A DNA stretch of 64,000 nucleotides, taken from NCBI GenBank assembly GCA_963709155.1, contig CAVPVD010000007.1:2418001-2482000 (forward strand). The letters run 5' to 3'. The DNA is from Bog-159 sp963709155 (GTDB taxonomy: Bacteria > Acidobacteriota > Terriglobia > Bryobacterales > Bryobacteraceae). Of this stretch, positions 49,414 to 57,970 are shown one piece after another. The notes beneath the pieces were generated by a model that searched no databases, had not been told where the DNA came from, and saw only the letters and a list, made by a program, of their open reading frames with translations. A program made the position numbers and the translations under genes. Position 1 is the first letter of the stretch. Every line of letters begins with the position of its first letter.

Positions 49414-49502
49414 GTGGGGCATGCCCCGCAGGCTGTGGGCGAGCTTTCGCTCGCCAAAGATCGGGTCTGGAGACCCTCTGCAGGCGTAGACGCCTGCCCC
49501 AC
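49414..49502. repeat. Four-hairpin repeat, family 3
   Basis: 89 bases starting GTGGGGCA and ending TGCCCCAC, with four hairpins: GGGGCATGCCCC, GGCGAGCTTTCGCTCGCC, GGGTCTGGAGACCC and GGCGTAGACGCC. The sequence differs from families 1 and 2 but the architecture is the same. It lies between the ketosynthase stop and the convergent korB gene, where it could serve as a bidirectional terminator. Confidence 0.65.
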
Positions 49503-49555
49503 CAAATGTCCAAGCGCCAGGGCGCCACGGCGTGGCTTGGGCAAAGGGGCTAGGA

Positions 49556-50602
49556 TTACCGCAGTTCTTCCATGATCTCGTCGAGAACTTCCTTCGGCGG
49601 CCGCACCTTGGATTGCGGCAGGGTAGCCAAGGGCTCTTCCGCGATATGCAGCATCTCCAGGAAATTGGGCTTCTCGGTATTGACGTAAAGAACGCCGGTC
49701 AGCACCTCGTGGTTCTTCTCGGCGGCCTCGATCGCGGACAGCGCCGACAGGCGGTTGGTGGGATCGTAGTCGCGATCCAGCTTGCGGATGCGCAGGTGCG
49801 ATCCGTCGTGCAGCTCCACGTCGCGCACTTCGCCTTCCGCGATATCGACGGTGATTTCTTCGTACGACGGGACGAAGTCCAACTCGTGCAGCACCTCTTC
49901 ATGCTCCTTCATGTAGCTGTAGCTCTTGGTGGAGCCTTCGTGGTCGTTGAAGGTCACGCATGGCGAGACCACGTCGATCACCGAAAGACCATTGTGCACG
50001 ATGGCCGTCTTCAGCAGCGTCTGCAACTGCTTCTTGTCGCCCGAGAAGGAGCGGGCCACGAACGTGGCGCCCCATTTCAGCGCGAGGGCGCAGCAATCGA
50101 ATGGCGGCAGATCGTTGATCACGCCGGTCTTCAGCTTGGACCCGACGTCGGCGGTGGCCGAGAATTGTCCCTTGGTAAGACCATAGACGCCGTTGTCTTC
50201 GATGATGTAGATCATCGGAAGATTGCGGCGCACCAGATGCATGAACTGGCCGATTCCGATAGAAGCCGTATCGCCGTCGCCGGTCACGCCCAGGCCCAGC
50301 ATCGTGCGGTTGGCCAGGATGGCGCCCGTGGCGATGGATGGCATGCGGCCATGCACGGCATTGAATCCGTGCGACAGGTTCAGGAAATACGCCGGCGATT
50401 TCGACGAACAGCCGATACCGGAAAACTTGCCGACGCGCCAGGGTTCCACGCCCAGTTCGTAGAAGCATTCGATGACGCGCTCGGAAATGGAATTGTGGCC
50501 ACAGCCGGCACACAACGTGGTCTTGGCGCCCTTATAATTGATGACTTCCAGCCCGATGCGGTTGACCTTCTTGGGCGGCGGGGGTGTGGCGACGGTGCTC
50601 AT
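49556..50602 (-). CDS. korB: 2-oxoacid:ferredoxin oxidoreductase, beta subunit
   Basis: 348 residues; the TPP-binding subunit. Motifs: C-A-G-C-G-H (cluster/TPP region), G-D-G-D-T-A-S-I-G (magnesium-TPP) and E-D-N-G-V-Y-G-L-T-K-G-Q. It pairs with the alpha subunit gene, whose stop overlaps its start as ATGA. The complex converts 2-oxoglutarate (or another 2-oxoacid) and CoA to the acyl-CoA, reducing ferredoxin. The two-subunit architecture with no separate delta ferredoxin subunit is the KGOR type. Substrate choice is inferred from family resemblance only. Confidence 0.9.
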   Translation of the reverse strand: MSTVATPPPPKKVNRIGLEVINYKGAKTTLCAGCGHNSISERVIECFYELGVEPWRVGKFSGIGCSSKSPAYFLNLSHGFNAVHGRMPSIATGAILANRTMLGLGVTGDGDTASIGIGQFMHLVRRNLPMIYIIEDNGVYGLTKGQFSATADVGSKLKTGVINDLPPFDCCALALKWGATFVARSFSGDKKQLQTLLKTAIVHNGLSVIDVVSPCVTFNDHEGSTKSYSYMKEHEEVLHELDFVPSYEEITVDIAEGEVRDVELHDGSHLRIRKLDRDYDPTNRLSALSAIEAAEKNHEVLTGVLYVNTEKPNFLEMLHIAEEPLATLPQSKVRPPKEVLDEIMEELR

Positions 50603-52443
50603 TTGCCCTCCTGGCGAACGACTTCATCGGTGACGGTGCGGGCGTCGAGCGGCAGCCCGCCGTAATATCGTATGCTTCTGAGTTTCGCGATCTGCTCCGG
50701 CGTCATCTCCAGACGCATCAGCGAAAGCAACTGCGCGTCGCGGTTCTGATCCACCACATAGACGCGCTGGTGGCGTTCGATGAATTCGATCAGTTCCGCG
50801 GTAAACGGATAAGCTTTCAAACGCAGGTAGCTGGCCGGGATATCGTACTCGGCGAGCAGTTGATCGCAGCTTTCTCCGACAGCGTAGTGCGAGGTGCCGC
50901 AAGCCACAAAACCGATTTCGGCGTCATGGTGGTTGCGGACTTCGGGCGCCGGAACGTGCTTGCGCATGGTCTGGAATTTGTGCGCCAGGCGATCCATATT
51001 GTTGATGTAGTCGTCCTCGCGCTCGGTGTACTGGGCACGCTCGTTGTGGCCGCTGCCACGCGTGAAATAAGCACTCGCGGCGTGGTTGGTCGCGGGCAAC
51101 GTACGGTAGCCGACGCCATCGCCGTCTACATCTTTGTAGCGCGCGAAGCCGCCCAACCGGTCGAGATCTTCGGCGGTCAAAACCTTGCCGCGATCGATGG
51201 GCTTATCCGGATACGGGAAGGGATCGGACATCCAGTTGTTCATGCCGAGATCCAGGTCGGTCATCACGAAGACGGGCGTCTGGAAGCGTTCGGCGAAATT
51301 GAAAGCTTCGATCGACATGCTGAAGCACTCTTCCGGAGAACATGGGAACAGCATGGGATGTTGGGTGTCGCCATGCGAGAGCAGCGCGGTGGAGAGCAGG
51401 TCGCCCTGCATGGTGCGCGTGGGAAGTCCGGTGGACGGACCCACCCGCTGTACATCGAAGATGACCGTGGGCACTTCGGCGTAATAACCGAGGCCCACGA
51501 ATTCGGACATGAGCGAGACGCCGGGACCGGCCGTGGCGGTCATGGAGCGGGCGCCGGCCCATCCGGCACCGAGAGCCATCCCGATGGAGGCTAGCTCGTC
51601 CTCGGCCTGTACCACTGCGAAAGTCGCGCGACCGGTTTCCGGGTCGATGCGGAAGCGTTTCAGGTATCCGATCAGCGTCTCGACCAGCGACGAGGACGGC
51701 GTAATGGGATACCAGGTAACCACCGTGACGCCGGCGAACATGGCACCGAGCGCACACGCCGAGTTGCCCTCGATAATGATCTTGCCCGTATTGGCATGCA
51801 TGCGCTGCACGCGGAAGGCATCCGTCTTGGTGAAGGTCTTTTCGGCGTATTCGAAGCCGGCCTTGGCGGCCCCCCAGTTCAGGTCGGCGGCCTTGGCCTT
51901 ACGTTTTCCGAATTGCTTTACCAGCGCCTTGTGGATCTCGTCCATGTCGATCGAGAGGAGCCACGCGACGATGCCATCGTAGAGCATGTTGCGCACGAGT
52001 TTCCGGAGTTTGGCATCCGGGCATACCGGCGCGACCAGCTTATCGAAGGGCGCGGGGTAAAAATGCAGATCGGAGCGCAGGGTGTTGAGCTTCAAGGGCT
52101 CGTCGTAGACCACCGAAGCGCCGCTGTCCAGTTTCATCACGTCTTCGCGCGCGGTCTCCGGGTTCATGGCGACCAGCAGGTCGATCTCCTTCTTGCGGCC
52201 AATGTAACCGTGTTTGCTGGCGCGAATGGTGAACCAGGTGGGCAGGCCCGCGATATTTGACGGGAACATATTCTTGCCCGAGACCGGCACGCCCATCTGG
52301 AAAATGGACCGCATGAGAACGGTGTTGGCAGTCTGGCTGCCGGATCCGTTGACAGTGGCGACTTGAATGGAAAAATCGTTGACTACGGTGTGGCCGGAAT
52401 CGCTCAAGCGAGGCTCCGCCGGCGAGACTTCTAGCGTTGACAT
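50599..52443 (-). CDS. korA: 2-oxoacid:ferredoxin oxidoreductase, fused gamma-alpha subunit
   Basis: 614 residues. The N-terminal 200 residues form the gamma domain (V-N-G-S-G-S-Q-T-A-N, W-F-T-I-R-A-S). The alpha pyrimidine-binding domain follows (Y-P-I-T-P-S-S-S-L-V-E-T-L, G-A-R-S-M-T-A-T-A-G-P-G-V-S-L-M) with a C-terminal transketolase-like segment (Y-L-R-L-K-A-Y-P-F). This gamma-alpha fusion is typical of aerobic and soil-bacterial KorA. The predicted promoter for korAB is the perfect TATAAT on the minus strand at 52496-52501. Confidence 0.9.
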   Translation of the reverse strand: MSTLEVSPAEPRLSDSGHTVVNDFSIQVATVNGSGSQTANTVLMRSIFQMGVPVSGKNMFPSNIAGLPTWFTIRASKHGYIGRKKEIDLLVAMNPETAREDVMKLDSGASVVYDEPLKLNTLRSDLHFYPAPFDKLVAPVCPDAKLRKLVRNMLYDGIVAWLLSIDMDEIHKALVKQFGKRKAKAADLNWGAAKAGFEYAEKTFTKTDAFRVQRMHANTGKIIIEGNSACALGAMFAGVTVVTWYPITPSSSLVETLIGYLKRFRIDPETGRATFAVVQAEDELASIGMALGAGWAGARSMTATAGPGVSLMSEFVGLGYYAEVPTVIFDVQRVGPSTGLPTRTMQGDLLSTALLSHGDTQHPMLFPCSPEECFSMSIEAFNFAERFQTPVFVMTDLDLGMNNWMSDPFPYPDKPIDRGKVLTAEDLDRLGGFARYKDVDGDGVGYRTLPATNHAASAYFTRGSGHNERAQYTEREDDYINNMDRLAHKFQTMRKHVPAPEVRNHHDAEIGFVACGTSHYAVGESCDQLLAEYDIPASYLRLKAYPFTAELIEFIERHQRVYVVDQNRDAQLLSLMRLEMTPEQIAKLRSIRYYGGLPLDARTVTDEVVRQEGK

Positions 52444-52495
52444 CTATAGGAGTCCTTGTTTGGGGTGGTGACCCTGTTCACTACGCTTCTTGTAT

Positions 52496-52501
52496 ATTAT
52501 A
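52496..52501 (-). promoter_or_regulatory. Possible -10 box of the korAB operon
   Basis: On the minus strand, TATAAT stands 52 bases before the korA start, in an A+T-rich island between korA and the CDF gene. No convincing -35 hexamer lies 16-18 bases upstream. Confidence 0.35.
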
Positions 52502-52535
52502 CGACGTCGCTTACGGACTCGCTTGCTCTCACGCC

Positions 52536-53396
52536 TCATGGCGCGGGCTCCACGTGGACCAGCACATCCGCGACCCACGGCAGCGTCTCCTTGATGACGA
52601 TGCGCACCTGGGTGGCGATCACGTGGGATTGCCGCACGGTGATCTCGGGATCGACTTCCAGGTGCAGATCGACATGGTATTGCAGGCCCGTCTTGCGCGC
52701 GTAGCACTTCTCCACGCCGCGCACGCCGGGCACCGTCAGGGCGGCGTCCCGCACGTGCGCCATGCTCTCCCGGTCGGGCATGGTATCCATCAGTTGCAGG
52801 GTGGTGTCGCGGGTGACGCGCAGCCCGGTGAAGATCACGATCAGTCCCACGGCGAAGGCGCCCCAATGGTCCGCGGCCATGAAGCGATGCGGCGCCAGAA
52901 TGGTGAACGACACAGCCGCGAGGGCCGCCAGGGCCGAGAGGATATCCACGGAGTCGTTCCAAGCATCCGCCAGCAACGCCGCGCTGCGCAGCTTCTTCCC
53001 GTAGCGAAACTTAACCGCGGAGAGGATGCTTTTCGCCACGGCCGAACCAATCAATGGCCACACCACGAATGCCGCGGGCGGCGCCAGGGCGCCACCGATA
53101 GTGCGGAGGGCATTCACCGAAATCCCCAGACCGGCCATCGCCAGCATGAAACCGACGAACAAACCCGTCACGGTTTCTATGCGGCCGTGTCCATAAGGAT
53201 GGTCCCAATCTGCCGGCTTGGCGGCCAGCGTCAACCCCAGCAGCACAATGCCGGAAGCGAATACGTCACCGGCCGATTCCAAGCCATCCGCCACTACCGC
53301 GTGGGAATGTCCCATCATCCCGGCCGTGATCTTGATTGCCGCCAGGGCGCCGCTCACCGCCATCCCGGCAATTGCCACTCGTTGGCCGACGTGCAA
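52536..53396 (-). CDS. Cation diffusion facilitator (CDF) metal transporter
   Basis: 286 residues with six hydrophobic segments and a C-terminal cytoplasmic domain (V-P-G-V-R-G-V-E, H-V-D-L-H-L-E-V-D). The metal-binding sites in helices 2 and 5 are visible as H-S-H-A-V-V-A-D-G-L-E-S-A-G-D and D-A-W-N-D-S-V-D. CDF proteins export zinc, cobalt, iron or manganese by proton exchange. The start is TTG at 53396, three bases after the myo-inositol oxygenase stop, so the two are translationally linked. Specificity is not readable; iron is tempting because its operon partner is an iron enzyme. Confidence 0.87.
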   Translation of the reverse strand: MHVGQRVAIAGMAVSGALAAIKITAGMMGHSHAVVADGLESAGDVFASGIVLLGLTLAAKPADWDHPYGHGRIETVTGLFVGFMLAMAGLGISVNALRTIGGALAPPAAFVVWPLIGSAVAKSILSAVKFRYGKKLRSAALLADAWNDSVDILSALAALAAVSFTILAPHRFMAADHWGAFAVGLIVIFTGLRVTRDTTLQLMDTMPDRESMAHVRDAALTVPGVRGVEKCYARKTGLQYHVDLHLEVDPEITVRQSHVIATQVRIVIKETLPWVADVLVHVEPAP

Positions 53397-53399
53397 TGC

Positions 53400-54239
53400 T
53401 CACCAACTCACTTTGGCAGGAAAATACTCCGCGATCAGTTCGTCGTAATACGGCCGCAGCGCTCTCGCATCCGGACGTTCGGCGCTCTTGGAGTACAGAT
53501 CGTACGGGTTGAACGCGCGCACCCAATCGAACGTCCGCCGGTCGCGATCGTTCATCAGGTATTCGTAGGCGCGCTCCCGGTGGCACGGGTAGAACGAGTG
53601 ATACCGGATCATGTACAGGGCTTCGTCGGGCAAGTAATCCTTCGCCACGTGATACAGGTACTCGTCGTGGCCCCAGGAAAGATCCACGTTCGCGAAACCG
53701 CAACCTTCCTCATAGATGCCTGTGCGCGTCTGGTACGCGGGCACCGCGGAGTCCGGGTTGGCCACGAACAATTCCGGATACACGATGCGGTCGGACCAGG
53801 CGCACCCTACGGGGAAGGTATCGCCCACGACCGCCCATTGCGGCTCGCCGTAGAGGCAAAGAATCTTGCCCAGATCGTGGATCAGGCCGGCCAGAATAAA
53901 CCATCGCGGATGCCCATCGGCGCGGATGGCTTCGGCAGTTTGCAGGCAGTGCTCGATCTGCGAGAGATCCGTATCCGGGTCGCTATCGTCCACCAGCGTA
54001 TTCAGGTATTCGAGCGCTTCCCAGATGCCCATTGTGCGACGATCGAGCGCCAGATATTGGCGCTTCTTCTGGCGCACGAAGTCACGCGTCTGATGCGTAT
54101 GGTTGAGGCGATAGAACTCGCGCACCACGGGCGGCGCTTCCGGGGTGAACTGCCGGAATCTCTCTTGCGCGCGGTTGGGATCGTAGCGGTCTTTGACGAA
54201 GTCGTCCCACTGTTCGAGGCTCTCCAGCGGACCTTGCAT
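53400..54239 (-). CDS. Myo-inositol oxygenase (MIOX family)
   Basis: 279 residues from ATG 54239 (AGGAGGG four bases upstream). MIOX cleaves myo-inositol with O2 to D-glucuronate using a mixed-valent di-iron site. All six expected iron ligands can be located by comparison with the animal enzyme: the His in I-E-H-C-L-Q-T-A-E-A, His-Asp in G-L-I-H-D-L-G-K, His in W-G-H-D-E-Y-L, His in R-Y-H-S-F-Y-P and Asp in F-N-P-Y-D-L-Y-S-K. The length equals eukaryotic MIOX. Bacterial MIOX proteins are uncommon outside a few phyla. Co-transcribed with the CDF transporter; no inositol transport or uronate genes adjoin. Confidence 0.93.
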   Translation of the reverse strand: MQGPLESLEQWDDFVKDRYDPNRAQERFRQFTPEAPPVVREFYRLNHTHQTRDFVRQKKRQYLALDRRTMGIWEALEYLNTLVDDSDPDTDLSQIEHCLQTAEAIRADGHPRWFILAGLIHDLGKILCLYGEPQWAVVGDTFPVGCAWSDRIVYPELFVANPDSAVPAYQTRTGIYEEGCGFANVDLSWGHDEYLYHVAKDYLPDEALYMIRYHSFYPCHRERAYEYLMNDRDRRTFDWVRAFNPYDLYSKSAERPDARALRPYYDELIAEYFPAKVSW

Positions 54240-54276
54240 GCAGCCCTCCTGCCAGCCATTATACTGGCTGTATCGA

Positions 54277-55167
54277 ATGCGAAGAGCGATTGTCACTATC
54301 TTGTTATTTGCGCCGGGCCAGGCGTGGTGCTGGGGCGACGAAGGACACCAGGCCGTGGCGCGCATAGCCGCGGCGCACCTGACGGAACGGGCGCGACAGG
54401 CGGTTGCGAAGCTGTTGCAGCAGGACGCGGCTTTTGCCGCCGATTCGCTCGCCGAGGCGATGGCGCGCGCGGCCATCTGGCCGGATCACATACCGGGCGG
54501 CAAGGGCGCCACGGCGCCCTGGCATTACATCGACATAGGATTGTTCGAAGGCCCGTCCCACATCGCCGAGCGCTGCCCGGATGGAAACTGTATTGTCGGC
54601 AAGATGAAGCAGTACCTGGTGAATCTGAAACAACATCGCGCCGACGGCACGTGGCCGGAATCGAAAGAACTGGCTTTCCTGATGCACTTCGCCGGCGACA
54701 TTCATCAACCGCTGCACTGCGTGAGCGATGCGGATGCGGGCGGCAACTGTGTGAACGTGGTGGGCTACGAGCCCATGCACAATCTGCATGCGGTTTGGGA
54801 CATAACGCTGGTGAACAAACTGACGGCCCAGGACGGCCCGGGCATGCTGGCGGGCATGGAGTCGCGCTTCCACGGAAAGACGCGGAGCTGGCAGGATTAC
54901 GGCAGCATCGACCAGATCGCGGCCGAGTCCTTCAAGCTTGCCAAATCGCAGGTCTACGGTAAAGCGCGCCCGCGCCTGCCGGTGATTCCCAAGTTCATTG
55001 ATGTGCAGCCGCGCAACTGCGCCACGGAAGCTCCGGAAAGCCTTCGCGAGGTGAAGGTGGATGGCCCGCGTTCTTACGGCGTCAACTCCGTCAACGTGGT
55101 TCGCATGCAGCTTTACAAAGGCGGAGTCCGGCTGGCCGCCATGCTGAACGCGATTTATTCCGATTAG
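54277..55167 (+). CDS. Secreted S1/P1-type nuclease
   Basis: 296 residues from ATG 54277. A signal peptide ends at A-W-C, which would leave W-G-D-E-G-H at the mature N-terminus; in this family the N-terminal tryptophan itself binds zinc. Other metal-site motifs follow in order: A-P-W-H-Y-I-D, F-L-M-H-F-A-G-D-I-H-Q-P-L-H and N-L-H-A-V-W-D. It hydrolyses single-stranded DNA and RNA and 3'-nucleotides outside the cell, useful for phosphate and nucleoside scavenging. It is divergent from MIOX over 37 bases, and its stop overlaps the convergent glcF stop. Confidence 0.93.
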   Translation: MRRAIVTILLFAPGQAWCWGDEGHQAVARIAAAHLTERARQAVAKLLQQDAAFAADSLAEAMARAAIWPDHIPGGKGATAPWHYIDIGLFEGPSHIAERCPDGNCIVGKMKQYLVNLKQHRADGTWPESKELAFLMHFAGDIHQPLHCVSDADAGGNCVNVVGYEPMHNLHAVWDITLVNKLTAQDGPGMLAGMESRFHGKTRSWQDYGSIDQIAAESFKLAKSQVYGKARPRLPVIPKFIDVQPRNCATEAPESLREVKVDGPRSYGVNSVNVVRMQLYKGGVRLAAMLNAIYSD

Positions 55168-56462
55168 CTGCCCTGGTAGGCCTCGTCCAGCAACTCAATG
55201 ACGTGTACCACGCGCTGGCCGGCGCCATGCATCCTCACGCCCGCCCGCAGTTGCAGCATGCAGCCTGGATTTGCGGTGGCGATCACCTCCGCACCGGTGC
55301 GATTCACGTGCTCCATCTTGCGCTCCAGAATCTGCATGGACATCTCGTTCTCGACGACGTTGTAAATGCCAGCGCTGCCGCAGCACAGATCGGAAAGGGC
55401 CATCTCACAAAACGTCAGGCCGGGCACCGCCTCCAACAGTTTGCGCGGCGCCGTGCGGATATGCTGGCCGTGCGCCAGGTGACAGGAATCCTGGTAGGTG
55501 ACGCGAACACCCAGGGATTTCATCCCGGGGCTGAGTTCGATAGACGCCAGAAACTCGGTGACATCCCGGACACGACCCGCAAACTCGCGCGCCCGCGCGG
55601 CGTACTCCGGGTCGTCGTGCAATAGTTCGCCGTATTCTTTGAGGGTCGAGCCGCAGCCGGCCGCGTTGGTCAGAATCGCGTCGTAGCCGCCCTCCGCCAG
55701 CGCGTCGATATTGCGCCGCGCGAGCGTGCGCGCCTGGTCCCGCAAACCCGCGTGTACGTGCAGCGCTCCGCAGCAGCCCTGGCCGCCGGGCACCGCGACC
55801 TCGCAGCCGTTCTTGCGCAAGACGCGGACGGTGGCCTCGTTCAATCGGGCGAAGCAGACGTTCGCGATGCATCCTGCCATCAGGGCGACCTTGTGACGCC
55901 GCTGGCCTTCCGCCGGAAAAGTCTTGCCGATTTTGTTGAAGAAAAACGGCGGCTCGGCGGTGGGCGCAAGCTGCTCCACCTCGCCCAGCTTGCCCAGCAA
56001 CTTCAAGAACCCGAGCGCCCGGACCATTTTCTGTAATCCACTGCCCTGATACAGATAAAGCAGCGTGCCCAATAAAGTCATGATGGCGGGCGATTGCAAA
56101 AGGTGCCCGAAGACAAAGCGCCGCATGCGCTCTTCCCTGCGCGTGCGCACCACGGCGCCTTCAATTTGCGCGCGGGCGGCTTCCACCAACCTGCCGTATT
56201 GCACGCCGGAAGGGCAGGCGCTCTCGCAGCCGCGGCACGCCAGGCACAACTCGATGTGCTGGATGTATGCTGGACCGATCGGCGCACCGGCGGCCACTTG
56301 CGACATCTGGTAGATGCGGCCGCGCGGCGAGTCCATCTCCACGCCGAGCACGCGATAGGTAGGGCAGGCATTGAGGCACAGCCCGCAATGCACGCAGCGG
56401 TCCAGGTCCGCCTGGAGCGGCTCGTCCTTCGCGATCTCAGATACGGTTGTAGAGTCGGCCAC
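55164..56462 (-). CDS. glcF: Glycolate oxidase iron-sulfur subunit GlcF
   Basis: 432 residues, start GTG 56462, which lies 26 bases inside glcE. Two 4Fe-4S motifs near the N-terminus (C-V-H-C-G-L-C-L-N-A-C-P and C-L-A-C-R-G-C-E-S-A-C-P) and two CCG (cysteine-rich) domains in the C-terminal half (G-Q-G-C-C-G-A-L, D-L-C-C-G-S-A-G) are complete. GlcF passes electrons from the GlcD/GlcE flavoprotein to quinone at the membrane. No glcD gene accompanies it here. Confidence 0.92.
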   Translation of the reverse strand: MADSTTVSEIAKDEPLQADLDRCVHCGLCLNACPTYRVLGVEMDSPRGRIYQMSQVAAGAPIGPAYIQHIELCLACRGCESACPSGVQYGRLVEAARAQIEGAVVRTRREERMRRFVFGHLLQSPAIMTLLGTLLYLYQGSGLQKMVRALGFLKLLGKLGEVEQLAPTAEPPFFFNKIGKTFPAEGQRRHKVALMAGCIANVCFARLNEATVRVLRKNGCEVAVPGGQGCCGALHVHAGLRDQARTLARRNIDALAEGGYDAILTNAAGCGSTLKEYGELLHDDPEYAARAREFAGRVRDVTEFLASIELSPGMKSLGVRVTYQDSCHLAHGQHIRTAPRKLLEAVPGLTFCEMALSDLCCGSAGIYNVVENEMSMQILERKMEHVNRTGAEVIATANPGCMLQLRAGVRMHGAGQRVVHVIELLDEAYQGS

Positions 56463-57600
56463 GGTTGAGTAATAATTGCGGATCGAACATTAGTTTGATG
56501 CGCCGCATAATCTCTAAATCGCTGCCCGGCGCGGGCCATAGGACCCTTTCCTCTTTGCCGCTCTCCGGTGAAAATTCCACCACCGTCTCGGCATGCTCCC
56601 GCGCGGCCTGCGCGGCGAAGGCAACCGCCTCACTGGCGCTGTCGAAGTAAGCGTGGCAAACGCCCGATCCCGCGCGCGCGATCGCCGGTCCCGGCGCGGA
56701 TTGCATCACTGTCTGTAATTCCTTTAGAGTACATGACACCCGCACCACCGCGCCATCGGGGTGCGAGCCAAGGTATTGGCCGGTGAAATCCTGGATTCCA
56801 CGCCAGAATGCTCCCTCATCGCCCGCGGGAACGGGCTGCGCTCCCATGGCCGCCAGGTCCCGTTCGTAGCGGGCGATAGCGGCCGAATTGCCGCCGGCCC
56901 GCACCGCCAGCAGGTACGTCGAATCCTTGGTGTCCGCCGCCGTGGCGTTCAGCAGATCGATGGCGGCGGGATCCAGGGGGCTTTTCAAGATGGCATCGCG
57001 CGCGGCCAACGCAGCCTCCAGCCCCGCAAAGGAGAAGCGGAACGTGCGCTCGCAGGGAGGCTGCGGAATGACCTTGAAGTTGATTACCGCAATAGCCGCC
57101 AGTGTTCCGAACGAGCCGATCATCAGCTTGCCCATGTCCAACCCGGCGACGTTCTTCACCACCATGCCGCCGGTTTCGACCAGTTTGCCTTCCAGGGTGG
57201 CGAATTGCATCCCGATCACCATGTCGCGCGCGGTACCGTAAAGCCGCCGGCGCGGACCACTGCAATTGGCCGCCACGATCCCCCCGATCGTGGCCGTGGC
57301 GGCGAACGGCGGATCCAATGGGATCATCTGGCGATGCTCGGCCAGCAAGCGGCTTAGTTCGCAGTACGAAAGGCCGGCTTCCACGCTGATGGTCAGGTCG
57401 CGCGGCTCGTACTTCCGGACCCGGCACATGGCGGCGGTGGAGATCGTCATGTTCGCCGGACCCGCCGTGCCGCCCATCAGGCGTTTGGAGAAATGCCCTC
57501 CCAACTCGACGGTCTGGCCCCGGGACGAAGCCCAGCTCAGGGCCTCGGCGAGTTCCTGGGGACTCTCGGGCCGCACCGTGTCAGTAAAATAATCGGGCAT
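56437..57600 (-). CDS. glcE: Glycolate oxidase FAD-binding subunit GlcE
   Basis: 387 residues of the FAD-binding PCMH type: V-E-L-G-G-H (FAD region), D-L-T-I-S-V-E-A-G, G-G-I-V-A-A-N-C-S-G-P-R-R-R and V-K-N-V-A-G-L-D-M-G-K-L. This lacks the larger C-terminal domain of GlcD, as usual for GlcE. It overlaps glcF by 26 bases and the small membrane-protein gene by 20 bases. Together with GlcF it would oxidise glycolate (2-hydroxyacids) to glyoxylate once GlcD is supplied from elsewhere. Confidence 0.92.
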   Translation of the reverse strand: MPDYFTDTVRPESPQELAEALSWASSRGQTVELGGHFSKRLMGGTAGPANMTISTAAMCRVRKYEPRDLTISVEAGLSYCELSRLLAEHRQMIPLDPPFAATATIGGIVAANCSGPRRRLYGTARDMVIGMQFATLEGKLVETGGMVVKNVAGLDMGKLMIGSFGTLAAIAVINFKVIPQPPCERTFRFSFAGLEAALAARDAILKSPLDPAAIDLLNATAADTKDSTYLLAVRAGGNSAAIARYERDLAAMGAQPVPAGDEGAFWRGIQDFTGQYLGSHPDGAVVRVSCTLKELQTVMQSAPGPAIARAGSGVCHAYFDSASEAVAFAAQAAREHAETVVEFSPESGKEERVLWPAPGSDLEIMRRIKLMFDPQLLLNRGRLYNRI

Positions 57601-57940
57601 GCGGATAGAAGACCAGGTGGCGCATTACGTATTGCAGAACCGTGAGCACGATGGATCCGAAAAAGGCCGGCAGGAAACCCCGCACCGAGAATCCCGGCAC
57701 GAAAACAGACGCCAGTTTCAAAAGGAACGCGTTCAAAATCAGCCAGAACAGACCCAAGGTGACCAGGGTCAACGGCAGAGTCAGGAGTTTGAGCGGCCAT
57801 CCGACCAGCACGTTCACGATGGCGATCACCACCGTGGCGACGAGTGCGGTGCCATAGTTTCGAACCTCGATACCGGCGATAATGCGCGGCAAAAGCCACA
57901 AGGCAAGGGCGCTGAGCAGCCAGAGCATGAGTAGATGCAC
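57581..57940 (-). CDS. Phage holin family/DUF2127-like membrane protein (PF04020-like)
   Basis: 119 residues from GTG 57940, with GGAGG seven bases upstream; an ATG four codons later is the alternative. The protein consists of about four hydrophobic helices with P-R-I-I-A-G-I-E-V near residue 20, W-P-L-K-L-L-T-L-P-L-T-L-V-T-L-G-L and L-N-A-F-L-L-K, a pattern of the widespread phage-holin-family-4 superfamily 4 (YvlD-like) proteins. These are not true holins, and their role is unclear. Its end overlaps glcE by 20 bases, so it is the first gene of a glcE-glcF transcription unit. Confidence 0.8.
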   Translation of the reverse strand: MHLLMLWLLSALALWLLPRIIAGIEVRNYGTALVATVVIAIVNVLVGWPLKLLTLPLTLVTLGLFWLILNAFLLKLASVFVPGFSVRGFLPAFFGSIVLTVLQYVMRHLVFYPHARLFY

Positions 57941-57970
57941 AAAGAGGCCTCCGGAGTTCCATAATAAGCC

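Noticed and set aside
52437..54962. Very long plus-strand open frame across the CDF and MIOX genes
   Set aside because: Both genes on the other strand have complete family motifs and Shine-Dalgarno/overlap logic; the long frame shows none.
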